From contig NC_088300.1 of NCBI RefSeq assembly GCF_032854445.1, forward strand, positions 12,247,191-12,311,190: a stretch of 64,000 bases of DNA, written 5' to 3'. The position numbers and the translations under genes were made by a program. Below, piece by piece: positions 1 to 12,293 of the stretch. Position 1 is the first letter of the stretch; each line of letters begins with the position of its first letter. Under the pieces are notes generated by a model, which made no database searches, was not told the origin of the DNA, and was given only the letters and a program-made list of their open reading frames with translations. This DNA is from Liolophura sinensis. Its lineage: Eukaryota > Mollusca > Polyplacophora > Chitonida > Chitonidae.

Positions 1-263
1 TGGTTTGTGCCAAAATGCAGATATGGTGCATTTTCCATCTTGCAAGATGTGCTGGATCACATTTCCTAGGAGATGGCACTGGAACAGATTTTGCACCCTG
101 TGAGGTGGTGCTGGAGTACATTTGTCATCCTGCGAGGTGTTGCTGGAGCTCAGTTGTCATTCTACGAGGTGGAGTTGAAGTGCATTTGTCATCCTGTGAG
201 GTGTTGCTGGAGCATTGTTGTTATGTTGTGAGGTGGAGCTGGAGTACATTTTCTATCCTGTGA
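1..263. repeat. 32-bp minisatellite, diverged
   Basis: About eight imperfect copies of a unit like ttgtcatcctgtgaggtgtt + gctggagtacat run from the window edge to about 263, so the array may extend to the left. The small ORF across it (15-263) is a by-product. Confidence 0.85.
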
Positions 264-1170
264 ATTGGTACACCTTTTCTATGGCTGTAGGTAAGCAGGT
301 CTAATATGTATTACTCTTGACTAATAATGTCCAACATGGGCCTCACTGCAATATGAGAGGCATGAAAAAGAGGCACTATCAGAAATACTGTACATGAACA
401 AGCAAAAATTTACAATTTCATCTGTCACGAAATGCATGGCATGCTAAACCATGCATATGAAATTCATCACCTTCCTCAAATACACAGGCTGATCTCCGTC
501 ATCTGGAATCCACCAAGAAGCTTTTTATTGAATCATTAAAGCGTGAACTGACGACAATTCTGAATAATTACCATACTGGTAGATAGCCCGTGCTTGACCA
601 CAATATGGGCTGGTCATGAAACCAGCAGTCCCTGAGAAGACATGTGTTTATGAATGTGTTTATGTTACCGTACAGAAGTAAAATGTGTTTATGTTACATG
701 TGTTTATGTTACAGAAGTAAAACATGCAACAGCATGCGCATGAAGATGAAGTATCAGTTGTTCTGTTTGCTGTAAGGAAGTTTCATGTACAAAGGCTCAG
801 CATGAAAACTCCTTAATTCCATCACTTATCAAAAGCCACATGTGGATCTAAAACTTATGCTAACATTATCTTTCTTTTATAGGTGTGTATACATATACTG
901 TATCTTCTTGTGAGTCCTTATATATATATATATCACAAATCTTGTGACATAAAGCTGCATCCACTAAACAGCCACATTGTCTCTCAGATATTACAGGCAT
1001 TTTTGCTTCTGGTTTGCAAAGAATCTATTTATGTATCCACTGAATTGAGAATTTATGCAGTACTCAAGAATATGTCATTTATCCAACAGAGGTCAGATTT
1101 ATGGTAAGGGAAATTTACCAAACTGAAAAAAAAACTAAGACAAAGCCCTTCAGAATGTATACCTGGTGTA

Positions 1171-1280
1171 TATTTATTCATTTGATTGGTGTTTTATGCC
1201 GTACTGAAGAATATTTAACTTCTACAACTGTGGCCAGCATTGTAGAGGGAGGAAACCAGGTAGAGCCTGAGGGAAGTCAC
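1171..1280 (-). mobile_element. SINE family 1, tail and core fragment
   Basis: Tail tcatttgattggtgttttat and core gtggccagcattgtagaggg are followed by agagcctgaggga; the rest is missing. A further, very diverged tail piece may lie at 1050-1097 (gcagtactcaagaatatgtc). Confidence 0.75.
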
Positions 1281-1386
1281 ATGACCATAACAAGGAATTT
1301 TCAAAAAAGCACACCAGATAATCATTTTACCTTAGTACTTGAGCGTGACCTGGCCCTACGTAATTCAACCTTTTGAATATGTTAGA

Positions 1387-1628
1387 CAGACCTTATGGTA
1401 ATGGTTGAGAGATCTTATGGTCATGGTTGAGAGATCTTATGGTCATGGTTGACTGATCTTATGGTAATGGTTGAAAGATCTTGTGGTCATGGTTGAGAGA
1501 TCTTATGGTCATGGTTGACTGATCTTATGGTCATGGTTGACGGATCTTATCGTCATGGCTGACGGATCTTATGGTCATGGTTGACGGATCTTATGGTCAT
1601 GGCTGACTGATCTTATGGTCATGGCCGA
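1387..1628. repeat. 22-bp minisatellite, 11 copies
   Basis: Eleven head-to-tail copies of a unit close to gatcttatggtcatggttga plus two bases fill exactly 242 bp. Copies differ by one to three substitutions and none by length. Confidence 0.95.
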
Positions 1629-1956
1629 ATATACACAGGTAATAAGAACCAGGGTCATCTAATTTTATTCTCAAACTTTCCTGACTAAAAGACTTATAAT
1701 TATTCAAAAGAATTTTCGTCTTGACAGCATGACAATGACAGCAAAAATATGCAATTAAGAAAATATCCAAAAAATATTTTTCATGGCATAAAAAGTAAAA
1801 CTTTTTTAAAATCTAGACACAACAAATGTGTCTTGCAATAAAGTTTCAGAATGTTTATTAACTATTTATTACATTACTTTGTAAGTAATGTATCTCATCC
1901 TACTGAAAAAACAACCATGATTTATGTTGGTGTGTTCAACATTTAGGTGCTTTCTG

Positions 1957-1975
1957 CCCCCCCCCCCCCCCCCCC
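1957..1975 (+). repeat. Poly-C run
   Basis: A run of 19 C; its length is likely to vary between individuals and to be error-prone in assembly. Confidence 0.95.
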
Positions 1976-2930
1976 AATTTTTACCATACATAAACAATGT
2001 AGTTTTCTGAGTGTTGTCATTTACAATTAAGGATATCCCAAGGCCATGAGGTCTGAGTATGAATTATGTTGGAAACATTTTGGGAGAACATGTGAAGAAG
2101 CCATTAAATAATTAAGGTGTAAGATATGTTGTAAATCCTCAGGGTAATATGTGGGTGGGCTTGTTGAGAAGGTTTCATGATAAAAACCACCTGATAATAC
2201 CTCTATGGTGTGCAACAGTTCTAGTAATGTACAAGGGCATATCAACCATGTAGAACCCTAACCACTGTCAAGACGGTATACAAGTGATCCTCACGCTTTC
2301 ATCGTGAAAAACAGACAAGGTAACAAGGCTACCACACAGTTTGCCTGTAGGAGACAAACTGAATGAAAGCTTCGGCTCAAGACACGGAGTATTTCAACAT
2401 TTATCGCAACAAGGATTCCAATACGCAAAAAAGATTCTCGATCATAAATTTTGAGAAGCAAATGTGTTAATTCCATCACTGCAATGAGCATGTAATCATG
2501 TGGCAGCTGTCACCAAGGTTGAGACGTGGTTGTTTGCAGCCTTTTTGCCTACATGCATGTATATATACATGTATATCGCAGGCTTACAGTATGACATGGG
2601 GTTTTTTACATAATAAAAAAATTACAAAACACAGAAAAAAAACCCCGCATAATTTCTTTTTCATCCTGTTCACAAACTTCCCTTATTTAGAATATTTTTT
2701 TGGACCTCTAGATATGTTTACGAAAATAGTATCTATTAACTTAGCCAAAAAGTCTGTAAAAGTTTCAAAACACAAGAAGGTAAACACAATGCAAAATTAT
2801 GGGATTACAACATTTTTTGATGTCCCTCCAGACATGTTCTATTTTTCTTCTTTTTGCAGACCACCATTAGGTTATGTCATCTTCGCATCCATGCAGCCAT
2901 CCTCTTGCTAAATGTTATACAGACAAAAGT

Positions 2931-3041
2931 GAGTGTTGGCCATGTGGAAGTCTTGGGTGGTAAAACTGAGTGTTGGCCAAGTGGAAATCTTGGGTGGTAA
3001 AACTGAGTGTTGGCAATGTGGAAATCTTGGGTGGTAAAACT
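2931..3041. repeat. 37-bp tandem repeat, 3 copies
   Basis: Three near-identical units begin gagtgttggc and end gggtggtaaaact. They differ at a handful of bases only. Confidence 0.95.
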
Positions 3042-6000
3042 GAGGGCATATGTATGTTTTAAATCAGGAAATGGTTTCATTGTCAAATAAATAGGACTTT
3101 CATTGTTTAAACATAAATCCTCAGACAAAATGTGAAACCGTTCACAAAGTTGAGGCCGAGCTCGAACAGATGGTTATAAAACAATGACTTCCTGAAAGCA
3201 GCAGTCCCTTTACCAATGAGGTTACATGCTGGCCGTGGTTTTAAGTCAGGTTGGTTGTTTATATTTGGGGCTCTTCGGTTCCTCCAACCATTAATCAGCA
3301 TTGTACGAGTGAAAACTTCTTAAGCATGGCATTACACACCATTGACATAAATGAATCAGAATAGCAATTTCACCTATCTATATTTTCACCCAGTTTTTTT
3401 CTGTACAATACAAGTAAAGACTATCCTAGAAGTAATTATATCTCAATGATGTAATTATATGATAAATTTACTTTTCCCGAATTTATACTTGTAAGGTGCA
3501 ATCTGGTTGGTCAAATTTTTGCATTTATTCTCCAATAAACCGAAAAAAAAATGAAGCTATGTCCACATAGGACTACTTTTTCAAAGAATAGAAATGAAGA
3601 CTAGAACAGACTGTAGGCACGTCATGTAAACTGACAACAGAACACGGCAAATATATCTGCTTTCATCTCTATGATATTCACATTCATGAACAGGAGCATC
3701 AGTACAAATTCTGTGAATCGTCTAGCATGAATTAAGACAATTAATGAATTAAATAGCATTGCCTCCCTCAGCACATGAGCTTGATCACAGACACACACAG
3801 ACGTGCTAGGTCAAGCCGGTTTGATCAAATCACATTCCAACCGATGTTGAATCTACACACTGTTGTTTTTGGATAACCAGTATGAGAAGTCATCCTTACA
3901 ACTACAAGTGTTTTGCAACTGCCACGATGAAGTCACCTCTCACATATCCTTGGCGTACAACAACAACAGCAGTAGTCTATTACGAACAATGCAAATGCCT
4001 TAACGCTTAGCAAATGTCTCATGATATAAATTCTGCTCGTTCTGCATCTTCTGCACCCAAATTTCTCTAGCCTGGAATTCACCTTCTAAGTATTTTTAGA
4101 AAAATGTTTTCACAAGCCTTTTTGAAATGACTCGCAGATATAAACTTTTTGCCTTGTCAGTTGATTCACTGTGTCTGAGACATTACTTAGTAACGGTAGA
4201 ACTTTGGTCAAACTTTTGAATACTGCAGCTTGCATGGCAGAATTTCATTCTGCTAAAATTAAAGGCCTATATAGCCCTACAGCTAACAAATATCAATAAG
4301 AGTTACAACTAGGGTGAGTGGTTGGAAATTAAAGCACAAACAGATATTCCTAGAACTCTGCTCGGGATATCCCCTAAACCCTGCTTTACTATCCTATCTG
4401 TAAGAAGAATCAATGTCTTCCTGCTAATGAGTGTTGTTCCAAATGTGAGAGAATGTTTGATATCTCTGATCAGAGCTTGGTTAATGTTTCAGTTTTGTCC
4501 GCATTGCTGAGGTGGGCTTAAGACTCTTTCAAGGATAGAGCCCATGGCAGGTGTAAATCAACCCTGGATAAGTATTATTGTGCTGCTAATATAATCAAGC
4601 CGAGAAACTCTTACACTGTTATCCTATTACCTCGCTCTCCTTTACTGTAATGAAGATTGCTTTTGTCAGAGTATATATACCTACAGTGTGGTGTGGGATT
4701 CTCAGCCATCTTGAGTGATACAGTTAGAATACACACGTGCAGCTATGTGCTCTGGAATTGGAACTGTCATCAGTGAACGCAGGCACTGCTTGACTTCTAC
4801 CATAACCCTGATCATCAATAAGGATTACCTTCCCCAGTAGTTCTCCATTTTGTGACAACCAAATGAAGTTACTCCTGCAGATGAAGTTATCACCATCTTA
4901 TTATCACATTACTCAGTAACCAGGTCATGCATGAACCTGTTGGCACACCTGCATGTAATCCGTATATCAGCTTTTATTGCTATGCCCAAGAATCATCCGC
5001 AGAAAAATCTGAACTAATATTAATACAGATTATATTTTACATTTTAGCACACCCGTTATTTGTTTCTATAACATTTTGTGACAACATGCTTCTTAAAGTT
5101 GTTACATTTCGTTACAACATACATCTTAAAGTTGAGACGTTTCTTTCAATAATGTGGAAGGACAAATGAGTGACACGTCTTTGGTGTGCATGTACATTTT
5201 AGTTTACATGTAGTTTTATGATAAATCAATTGTCAATTAATATGCAGATCAGTAATAAATAGCTTTAAACAGGTACACATAAACTTATGGACTACACCAT
5301 GACACAAGGACATATGTAATAAATATTTCCAAAACAAGGACAAGTAAAAATTATCACCCTCACATTTTCCCATAGGACATTTTTGTCATATGCAACAATG
5401 CAGTGATCCATCTTACATCCAAAATCTGCCACAATATACTTTTTCTTCACGGATCTTAAAAAAAACCCCCAAAACTCTGAACTATCCTTAAGGTTATATG
5501 AAGAGATGAGCACAAATTTTCAACATCAATTATCATACTAAGAATAGCCAAACATTCAATAAAGCCTCTGGCTATACCATAGGGCTGAAGCACAAAGAAA
5601 GGAGTCCATGGTCATTTCATGTACATGTATTACAATAGATCTTAGCAGAAATTTTGTTTACAAGAAACTTCTGATGCAATACACATTTATATGGCACAAT
5701 CATAAGTCAATGGCCATAATGCTGTTTGGACTCTGGCTCCTCCAGGCAAGACTGAATAAGCTTATCAGACCAAATTAAACCTTATTAAAATAATACTTTC
5801 TAGTGGGAGTTCAAAGTTTGTTTCTTAATTTTTTTTTTTTTTTTAAATTTTGTTTCACACAAGTGTAACATGTAGACCTTTATAGTATTTGGCCACTGCT
5901 TGTTTTACATGATACTGGGCTGTAACTAAAAACCCCTTTACAGAAGAACAATCCGATAATAACATGAATTGGGCCCAAGGAAATACCAGAAGGGAATAAT

Positions 6001-7209
6001 TATGAAATATTAATACAATTAGTAGGTTTTTTTTGTCAAGTTGACACAGTACACAACAGAAGAGCTGACATATGCCTTGATAGCCTGCAGACACTACTTC
6101 ATGATAATCTGTGCAGTAATAACCATACAAGTCCTAAATCTGCTCAGTATCTATATACCACAGGTCATCAAAGGTTTATCGATAAGGCTGTGCTGACACT
6201 AATCACATATCCTCTGTCCACCACACTCAATATATATCATTTCAACATAGGATGATGTCCATTACAATCTAATACAGACCTTCATTACATCTTCTCAAAT
6301 TTGAAGGTAAGACAATCTTGGACAAAATGTATCCAATATTATCTATTTTCCCACATGAACTAAATGAAAGTGTGTTCTAGCCCTTATTGATGTAACAAAG
6401 TGCAAAAAATACGATTTTCTACACTCATTTTTAAGATGAATCCATAAGCCTTGAAATTAAAGGATGGGCAAGTTGTCAAAAAGTGTGATGAATTAGCAAT
6501 GCACAATACATTTGGCTTTCTCAAGTTGATAAATGTGCATTCATGTGCAAGATAGCAGAAGGTTTCCAAGAAAAATAAATTTGATTTCAGGATAAAAATA
6601 CACTTTCATGAAATCTTCAGATGCTCTGTTAAGAATCTGTACTGAAGTCCATATTGTTAATTCAAAAGTTTTTCAAACATTAGCTTCATGCAAGTTGCTG
6701 AAATATTGTTTTATTTCTAAACTTATTACTTTCACTTTTCTTATTATAATGGCATTTACAAATATGAAAGGTGGGAACTATACAGGACCACTTCAAACTC
6801 ACCACATACTTCCCCTCCAGATATACAAGTAGCCCACGCATGCCCCATAAACTTAAAAGAATGCACACATTAGCCTACTATTTCAGGGCTTTATGTAGAG
6901 GCATTCAACAATATACAGGTATCATGTTACCTGGACAAAAGAGTCAAAGCATGTAGCTGAATGTGATCTGCACAAATCCCCAATGCCCAAAAATCAACCA
7001 AATGGCTGTAAATTTATGTATATACAAACACAATCAATGCAAACAAATATCAGAAATGTAACGTTTTGCATTATCAGCGAGTATGTGCACTTTTCTCTCT
7101 TTGAGTAGAAAAAAAATTATAGTTTCTTTCACAGAATTGACTTTCAAATGTTTTCTTATATTCAAATATTCAAAACATTTGAAAATCAAAAATCTTGAAT
7201 CATTATTTA
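3042..7209. other. Non-coding interval
   Basis: AT-rich sequence without recognised genes, RNA genes or transposons. The short ORFs (all under about 92 codons) show no motif or splice context. Confidence 0.5.
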
Positions 7210-7546
7210 ACAATAAATCAATCTGGTGTACGTTATTAAAACTGAAAGTAACATTATTCACAGATCTCTACCAATTGTAATGACTGAGTGAGTGCTTGGG
7301 TTTTAACGTCGTATTCAAAATTTTTTCAATCATATGACATCGACCAATTGTAATGAAAAAAACATGAACCTACTTCCAACAATAAATCAATCTGGTGTAC
7401 GTTATTAAAACTGAAAGTAACATAATTCACAGATCTCTACCAATTGTAATAAGTGAATGAGTGCTTGGGTTTTAACGTCGTATTCAAAAATTTTTCAATC
7501 GTATGAAATGGACCAATTGTAATGAAAAAAACATGAGCCTACTTCC
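7210..7546. repeat. 169-bp tandem duplication carrying a short SINE tail
   Basis: The block 7210-7378 is repeated at 7379-7546 with few differences (shared start acaataaatcaatctggtgt and shared end acttcc). Each copy contains a roughly 59-bp piece of the family 2/3 SINE tail (gagtgcttgggttttaacgt ... on the minus strand). In copy one it is flanked by a perfect 14-bp repeat, accaattgtaatga (7270-7283 and 7343-7356). So a truncated SINE inserted first and the block was duplicated later. Confidence 0.85.
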
Positions 7547-8554
7547 ATGTTCAGAATAAAACAGAAATATGAAAGTTGAATGAACTCTGAAATATCAAAT
7601 ACATATGCAGCATCTCTTTTTGATAATCTAAGTTACATTTCTGGATAACAAATGTTAACTAATGGATATGTGCAGATCTGCAGGCTTGGAAAATTCATTT
7701 CAGGTTAACTTTTTGAATGTATGTATACTACTTTAGCATATTTACCTTTGTGCGTTTAACTCAATTAAGCAAAACAGCAAGTTTTAAGGGTGGTTTCTGT
7801 CATCTACGAGAACACCATCCATAAAGAAAGCATTTATTCCTTGGACACAGAAGGCTGAATCAGGATATGTTTTCACTGGTCTATTCTTTGGCTTTGAAGT
7901 CCATACAGGACTGAAAACGCCTTTGTAGCCGCGGTGCAGACAGCCTTTAGGAATCGATACATTTGGTCCAGTGAGTGTCAACTTAAACCATGGTTTTCAA
8001 CAGTGCTTTTCAGTTAACCCAGTCAAACCATGAATAAGATAGCAGGATGAAAAAAGAGGCCTGATCAGAAAAACTCCAGATCACTGAGCATCTATACCAT
8101 TAGTTCAAAAGATCTTTGTGGAATTTGGAAATTCTTACACACCATTGCTTGACCAGACCATAAATGTCATTGAATCTATTGAACATTCATATCAATGTCT
8201 CCCGAATTAAGGGAATCCGTAAAATACAACACAGCATGGCCATTGAACTTAACCCAAGATGACCTCAATGTCTATATGAAGACTCAAGATACCATACTAG
8301 GATATCAAATAACAATATAACATCCAACTCAACCCTGATACAAACAGCAAATTGCTACAGATGCCTGAGTATTATCAGATCGCATATCACTGACTTATGA
8401 CTATACAGTCACGTTCACATTTTCAATGAAGATCACAAGACGTCTAAAATTGGATATCATGTATATTTTCATTTGAGTGTCAACTCTGATCCATAGGAAT
8501 TTATCCTGGGATGCATTCTTCATCGTCATCACATTGTTTAACATTGCAATTCTC
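7547..8554. other. Interval with one weak exon-like ORF
   Basis: The minus-strand ORF 7784-7981 (Pro/Lys/Gly-rich, 65 codons, no ATG start) reads more like protein than its neighbours. It has no good acceptor and its phase does not follow from exon 2 of the MAM gene. Nothing else is recognised. Confidence 0.35.
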
Positions 8555-8584
8555 TCTCTCTCACTGTCTATATATATATATAAA

Positions 8585-9080
8585 TATTTATGAAGTGTAA
8601 TTTCCAAAATCTACTGTATGTCTTAACCTTCTCTAACTGTAACAAATTCTACAAAGGCGAAACCGGTGATTCATTAAGGACTCGATGTAGGGTACATAGG
8701 CAACAAATTAACACGCCAAGTTTACAGATTTTACCTGTAACCAAACATATCACATCATATACCTGTAACCTAAACAGTGGGCCCAAGTTCCACATAATGC
8801 CCTTCTTTAACTTATCAGTGAATAAAGATCAAACCAGAAGAATCAAAGAACAGTACTTCATTCATAAATTTAAATATGAACTTAAGAAAGAATAATCTCT
8901 CTGTATGGATAAGTTCCAACTTTATTATATTATATGTAATTTGTAACTACGACTGATCACCAGGGTTTAATCTACCTGCAATCTACCTGCATGTATATAT
9001 AGCTGTCGCAAGATATGCTGAAATAAAAAAAGCTCTGAAGAACTGTCATGATACAGTGAAACTAGTAAGCTAAATCAGCA
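8585..9080 (+). mobile_element. Penelope-like retroelement 3' fragment with GIY-YIG endonuclease
   Basis: The ORF at 8590-8895 (101 codons) matches the GIY-YIG endonuclease that ends Penelope-like element proteins. It has a Leu-Leu-Tyr-Val opening strand, Asn-Lys-Phe-Tyr-x-Gly-Glu-Thr-Gly, Leu-Arg-Thr-Arg followed by Val-His-Arg-Gln-Gln-Ile, then an Arg-Ile-Lys-Glu-x-Tyr-Phe-Ile helix and a Lys-Phe end. The usual YIG reads YKG and the opening Gly is lost, so the enzyme is probably dead. The reverse transcriptase is missing: the fragment is cut off at a CT/TA microsatellite (8555-8584). The trailing non-coding part, including 'GAAGAACTGTCATGATACAG', fits a 3' region but its end is uncertain. 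Confidence 0.75.
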
Positions 9081-9117
9081 AGTTGAGTGTGTCATGTTTC
9101 TTCTATAGTATACATAT

Positions 9118-9163
9118 ATACTTATATATATATATATATATATATATGACACACACACACACA
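9118..9163 (+). repeat. Compound (TA)n/(AC)n microsatellite
   Basis: A TA run leads straight into gacacacacacacac. A related CT/TA run lies at 8555-8584. Confidence 0.9.
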
Positions 9164-9984
9164 TGCACATCAGCACTTAATATCCCTGTTGAGGATGAAA
9201 GTTTGAAACTGAATCTGGAATACAACAGTATGTAGAAAACAGAGAAGGTTTTCTAGTTTTTTCTTATACAGATCTTATATACATGTACATGTACACTGAT
9301 CAATAGTATGTTATACAAACTTTGTTATTCTTTCCTGTACAAACACATCTACATTTCCAGAGCGAGGGATTTAAGATTACAGGATTTTAACTCTGGTAAA
9401 GGTGAAAAGAAAAAAAAAGCTTGTTTTCCTATATGCGTACTGCTTGTAGGGCTGTGGTGGTAATTATTGGCAGACAGCACTCTTTAGGCTGTTTGGTTGA
9501 TCTTGTGGTCTTCCAAAAAGGTAGACAGAACAATCTATACACCAATTAATGACACAATCTATACACAATCTATACACACAAATCAAGCTTCCTCAAACCT
9601 GTTACAGCCACATGGAAAAGGCTTGTTCCTTGTTTGTGAAATAATGCAGGTTTTACACTGGACATGAACTCTGGGTTTCTACCACCCATAAAACTTATGC
9701 CATTGCAATACCTGGGGAGATATTCAGTACTTCTTGATCATGATGATATATCTGGCATGGATGTGGATCGGGACATCTGCGTAGGACAGCTGTAATATCA
9801 GTGGAAGATCTTCACATCATACAGCCAAGATGCATCCTCCACACACAATGTGCCCCCCAACAATCATCCTCATAAGACTTTATCTCATATACACTACAAT
9901 TCACACAGAAATTATTTTCAAACAAATGGGACATAGTTTGACAACCACCTGACTTCTGTATAGCAATCTGTCATACATGATCTC

Positions 9985-10260
9985 TTGCATGACGTCGTAT
10001 CTTGTTTCGTGACATAGGGAAATTAAAAGTTAACAAAACATGCATCATTACCCCATCCTGCTCAGCTAAAATCGAAACCTCATGAAATAATATGTTTCTT
10101 TATCCTAGTCATGGCATCTGGGCATGACATATCAAAATGTAATAACAAAACTGATACCTAGCTAACACATGGGGTAACACTTTTATCAGTGACGGAAAAC
10201 CTGATTTTCACCTTTATATACATGATTAATAAAGTGTTGAACTCCACTCTAGCAAACAAA
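9985..10260 (+). repeat. Dispersed repeat B, copy 1
   Basis: It shares ordered blocks with 40195-40450: gcatgacgtcgtatcttgtt versus gtatgacatcgtgtctcatt, catggcatctgggc, taacacttttatca and cacctttata. About 270 bp, roughly 70-75% alike by eye. Confidence 0.65.
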
Positions 10261-10941
10261 TACAATCAAGTGATCTTTAATCAGTTGCATATAAGTTACG
10301 AATAACACGTACTAAACTTGTGGCTGGACCATATAATCCCAAGCAATATATCGATTTAGTAGTGCTTAATAAATACCGGATTATAGCTGTAGACGGTGTC
10401 AGCCCCTCCTAAGCCTGTCTGGGAGCTTAAACGCCTTGATCCACCTATGAACTCATCCTACAGAGGCTATAAACATGATGAATTTGGTATCTGATTCTTA
10501 CCCACCCCAGCCAGCTCTCAATTACAACTCCACTGCTCACCATGACCTAAAACTTGACCCAAGTAACTGCACTAAAGAGTCAAGGTGGTCAATAGCAGAT
10601 AATGTGAAGTGATCACAAAATTTTGAGTGAGGGTTCGGAACACAGACGTGTCTGCAAACACAGCTGCTGTGTATACAAGTACGTGCAGAAAAGGGTTTAA
10701 CACTTCAAGGACTTGGCTTGCTGTTGGGTTGTCTTACCAAAATAGCTAGATTTCTTCACATGCCCGAAGACTTTCTTGTGCCAAACTTTGTGAATGCCTG
10801 ATGCCACTTGGCTTGTGAGCAGAGTCAAACCCCAGATACACAGTCATTTAAAATGCAGGTGCATAACATTAAATAAGACCACATTCAGACTGCCACACAG
10901 CCATAGACTGATTTATAATAATAATAATAATAATAATGATA

Positions 10942-11588
10942 TCTTGTTTTAAAGGGAAGATGGTAACAAACAAATATGACAGCACTGATCTTTGCCGAGG
11001 CTCTCCATTCACTAACACAACCACTCAGCAGTCAAACAGGTTATTAAAAAAAAAAAAAAATGAAGCATTAAACAGTTCAAAGTTCTACATATACATATAC
11101 ATACCTATAGAGATACAAGACTTTGCTATGTGTTTGGCACTTTCTGCCACTTTTGTGCAAATTTTTGAACAATTTAACTGAGGAGACTGTTCCACTGAAC
11201 AGCCGCAGAGTATGACAAGCTTTTCTTAAGTTGTTCTGTGTGGGGAAAAGGATTTTTTACTTGATTACTTGTACATGGTCTTAGTTCATGGTGGGGCTCT
11301 TCTCTGATTGGGAACAACTTTTTCATATAGTCAGGATACTGGTCATTTTTAAGGATTTGTAAACAATGAGATTATTTTGGTATAGGATAATTCCATGCAT
11401 AGTCTTTAAGTTTAACATTTCAAAAGTTTCAGCTGATGATTTATTATTATGTTTGTCTAGGATATGTTTTGCAGCAGAAATTTGAAGTTTATAGACTCGA
11501 TCAAGTAGGCCTTTGGAACAGCTGACCCAAATAGGGACAGTGAAGGATGTAACTGTTATAAAATAACAGTCTTGTTTTAAAGGGAAGA
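10942..11588. repeat. 19-bp direct repeats bracketing the LINE fragment
   Basis: The same 19 bases, tcttgttttaaagggaaga, occur at 10942-10960 and 11570-11588. They enclose about 609 bp that contain the LINE RT tail. The length and perfect match fit a target-site duplication made by LINE integration. The left copy lies next to an (ATA)n run (10916-10938). Confidence 0.65.
11130..11550 (-). mobile_element. LINE retrotransposon fragment: reverse-transcriptase C-terminal tail
   Basis: Translating the minus strand in one main frame gives the well-known RT tail of non-LTR elements. First comes Leu-Leu-Asp-Arg-Val-Tyr-Lys-Leu-Gln-x-x-Ala-Ala-Lys-x-Ile-Leu-Asp, then a His-Gly-Ile-x-x-Tyr-Gln stretch and Val-Tyr-Lys-Ser-Leu. 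Further on is Lys-Lys-Ser-Leu-Ser-Tyr-Ser-Ala-Ala-x-x-Trp-Asn-Ser-Leu. Several stops and frame slips interrupt it, so it is an old, dead copy. Only the last part of ORF2 remains. The clade (Jockey/CR1/L2-like) cannot be settled by eye. Confidence 0.75.
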
Positions 11589-11962
11589 AAAGGCTTCTGC
11601 CTCCTCAGTATTGACCAATAGCTTAGACACAGTACTGCACACTGAAGAAGCCAACTCACTGGTAAAAGGAATAAGAGCAGGAGATCTTAATTAAGCCAAC
11701 ACAACTTTTTCAGCTTTTGGATACATTTTAATTCTTTTCTTCATAAATTCTTTTCTCTTAACGATACATCTTAACGTCCCCTACTAACCACGCGTTCTGG
11801 TTACAGGCATGATAGCGATGAACCAAAGACAACTCTGTGTTTTAGATTTACAGTTGTCCAATCCCTAACAAAAACACACTTGACATGGATAAATTAATCT
11901 TACACTGTCTCTGCCTGCCTTAAAGTCCATTGAAAAGGTATTCCTATATGCACATCTTCCCC

Positions 11963-12293
11963 TTTTTAATAAACACAAATACATTTAACATGTTACAGAT
12001 TTTTAATAGACACAAATACATATAACATGTTACAGATTTTTAATAAACACAAATACATATAACATGTTACAGATTTTTAATAGACACAAATACATATAAC
12101 ATGTTACAGATTTTTAATAGACACAAATACATATAACATTTTACAGATTTTTAATAGACACAAATACATATAACATGTTACAGATTTTTAATAGACACAA
12201 ACACACATAACAAGTTACAGATTTTTAATAGACACAAATACATACAACATGTTACAGATTTTTAATAGACACAAACACACATAACATGTTAGA
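11963..12293. repeat. 37-bp minisatellite, 9 copies
   Basis: Nine copies of a unit starting tttttaatagacacaaatac and ending acatgttacaga fill 331 bp. They are AT-rich and highly similar, with no open frame of note. Confidence 0.95.

Larger units (their letters stand above)
264..2930. other. Non-coding interval around the first small repeats
   Basis: Outside the SINE piece, the 22-bp array and the poly-C run I see no gene. A short doubled motif, atgtgtttatgttac, occurs at 645-715. ORFs of 60-90 codons here look random. Confidence 0.5.

Noticed and set aside
7784-7981. Coding exon on the minus strand
   Set aside because: The peptide looks protein-like, but there is no ATG, no pyrimidine-rich acceptor and no good donor, and its frame does not follow from exon 2 of the MAM gene.
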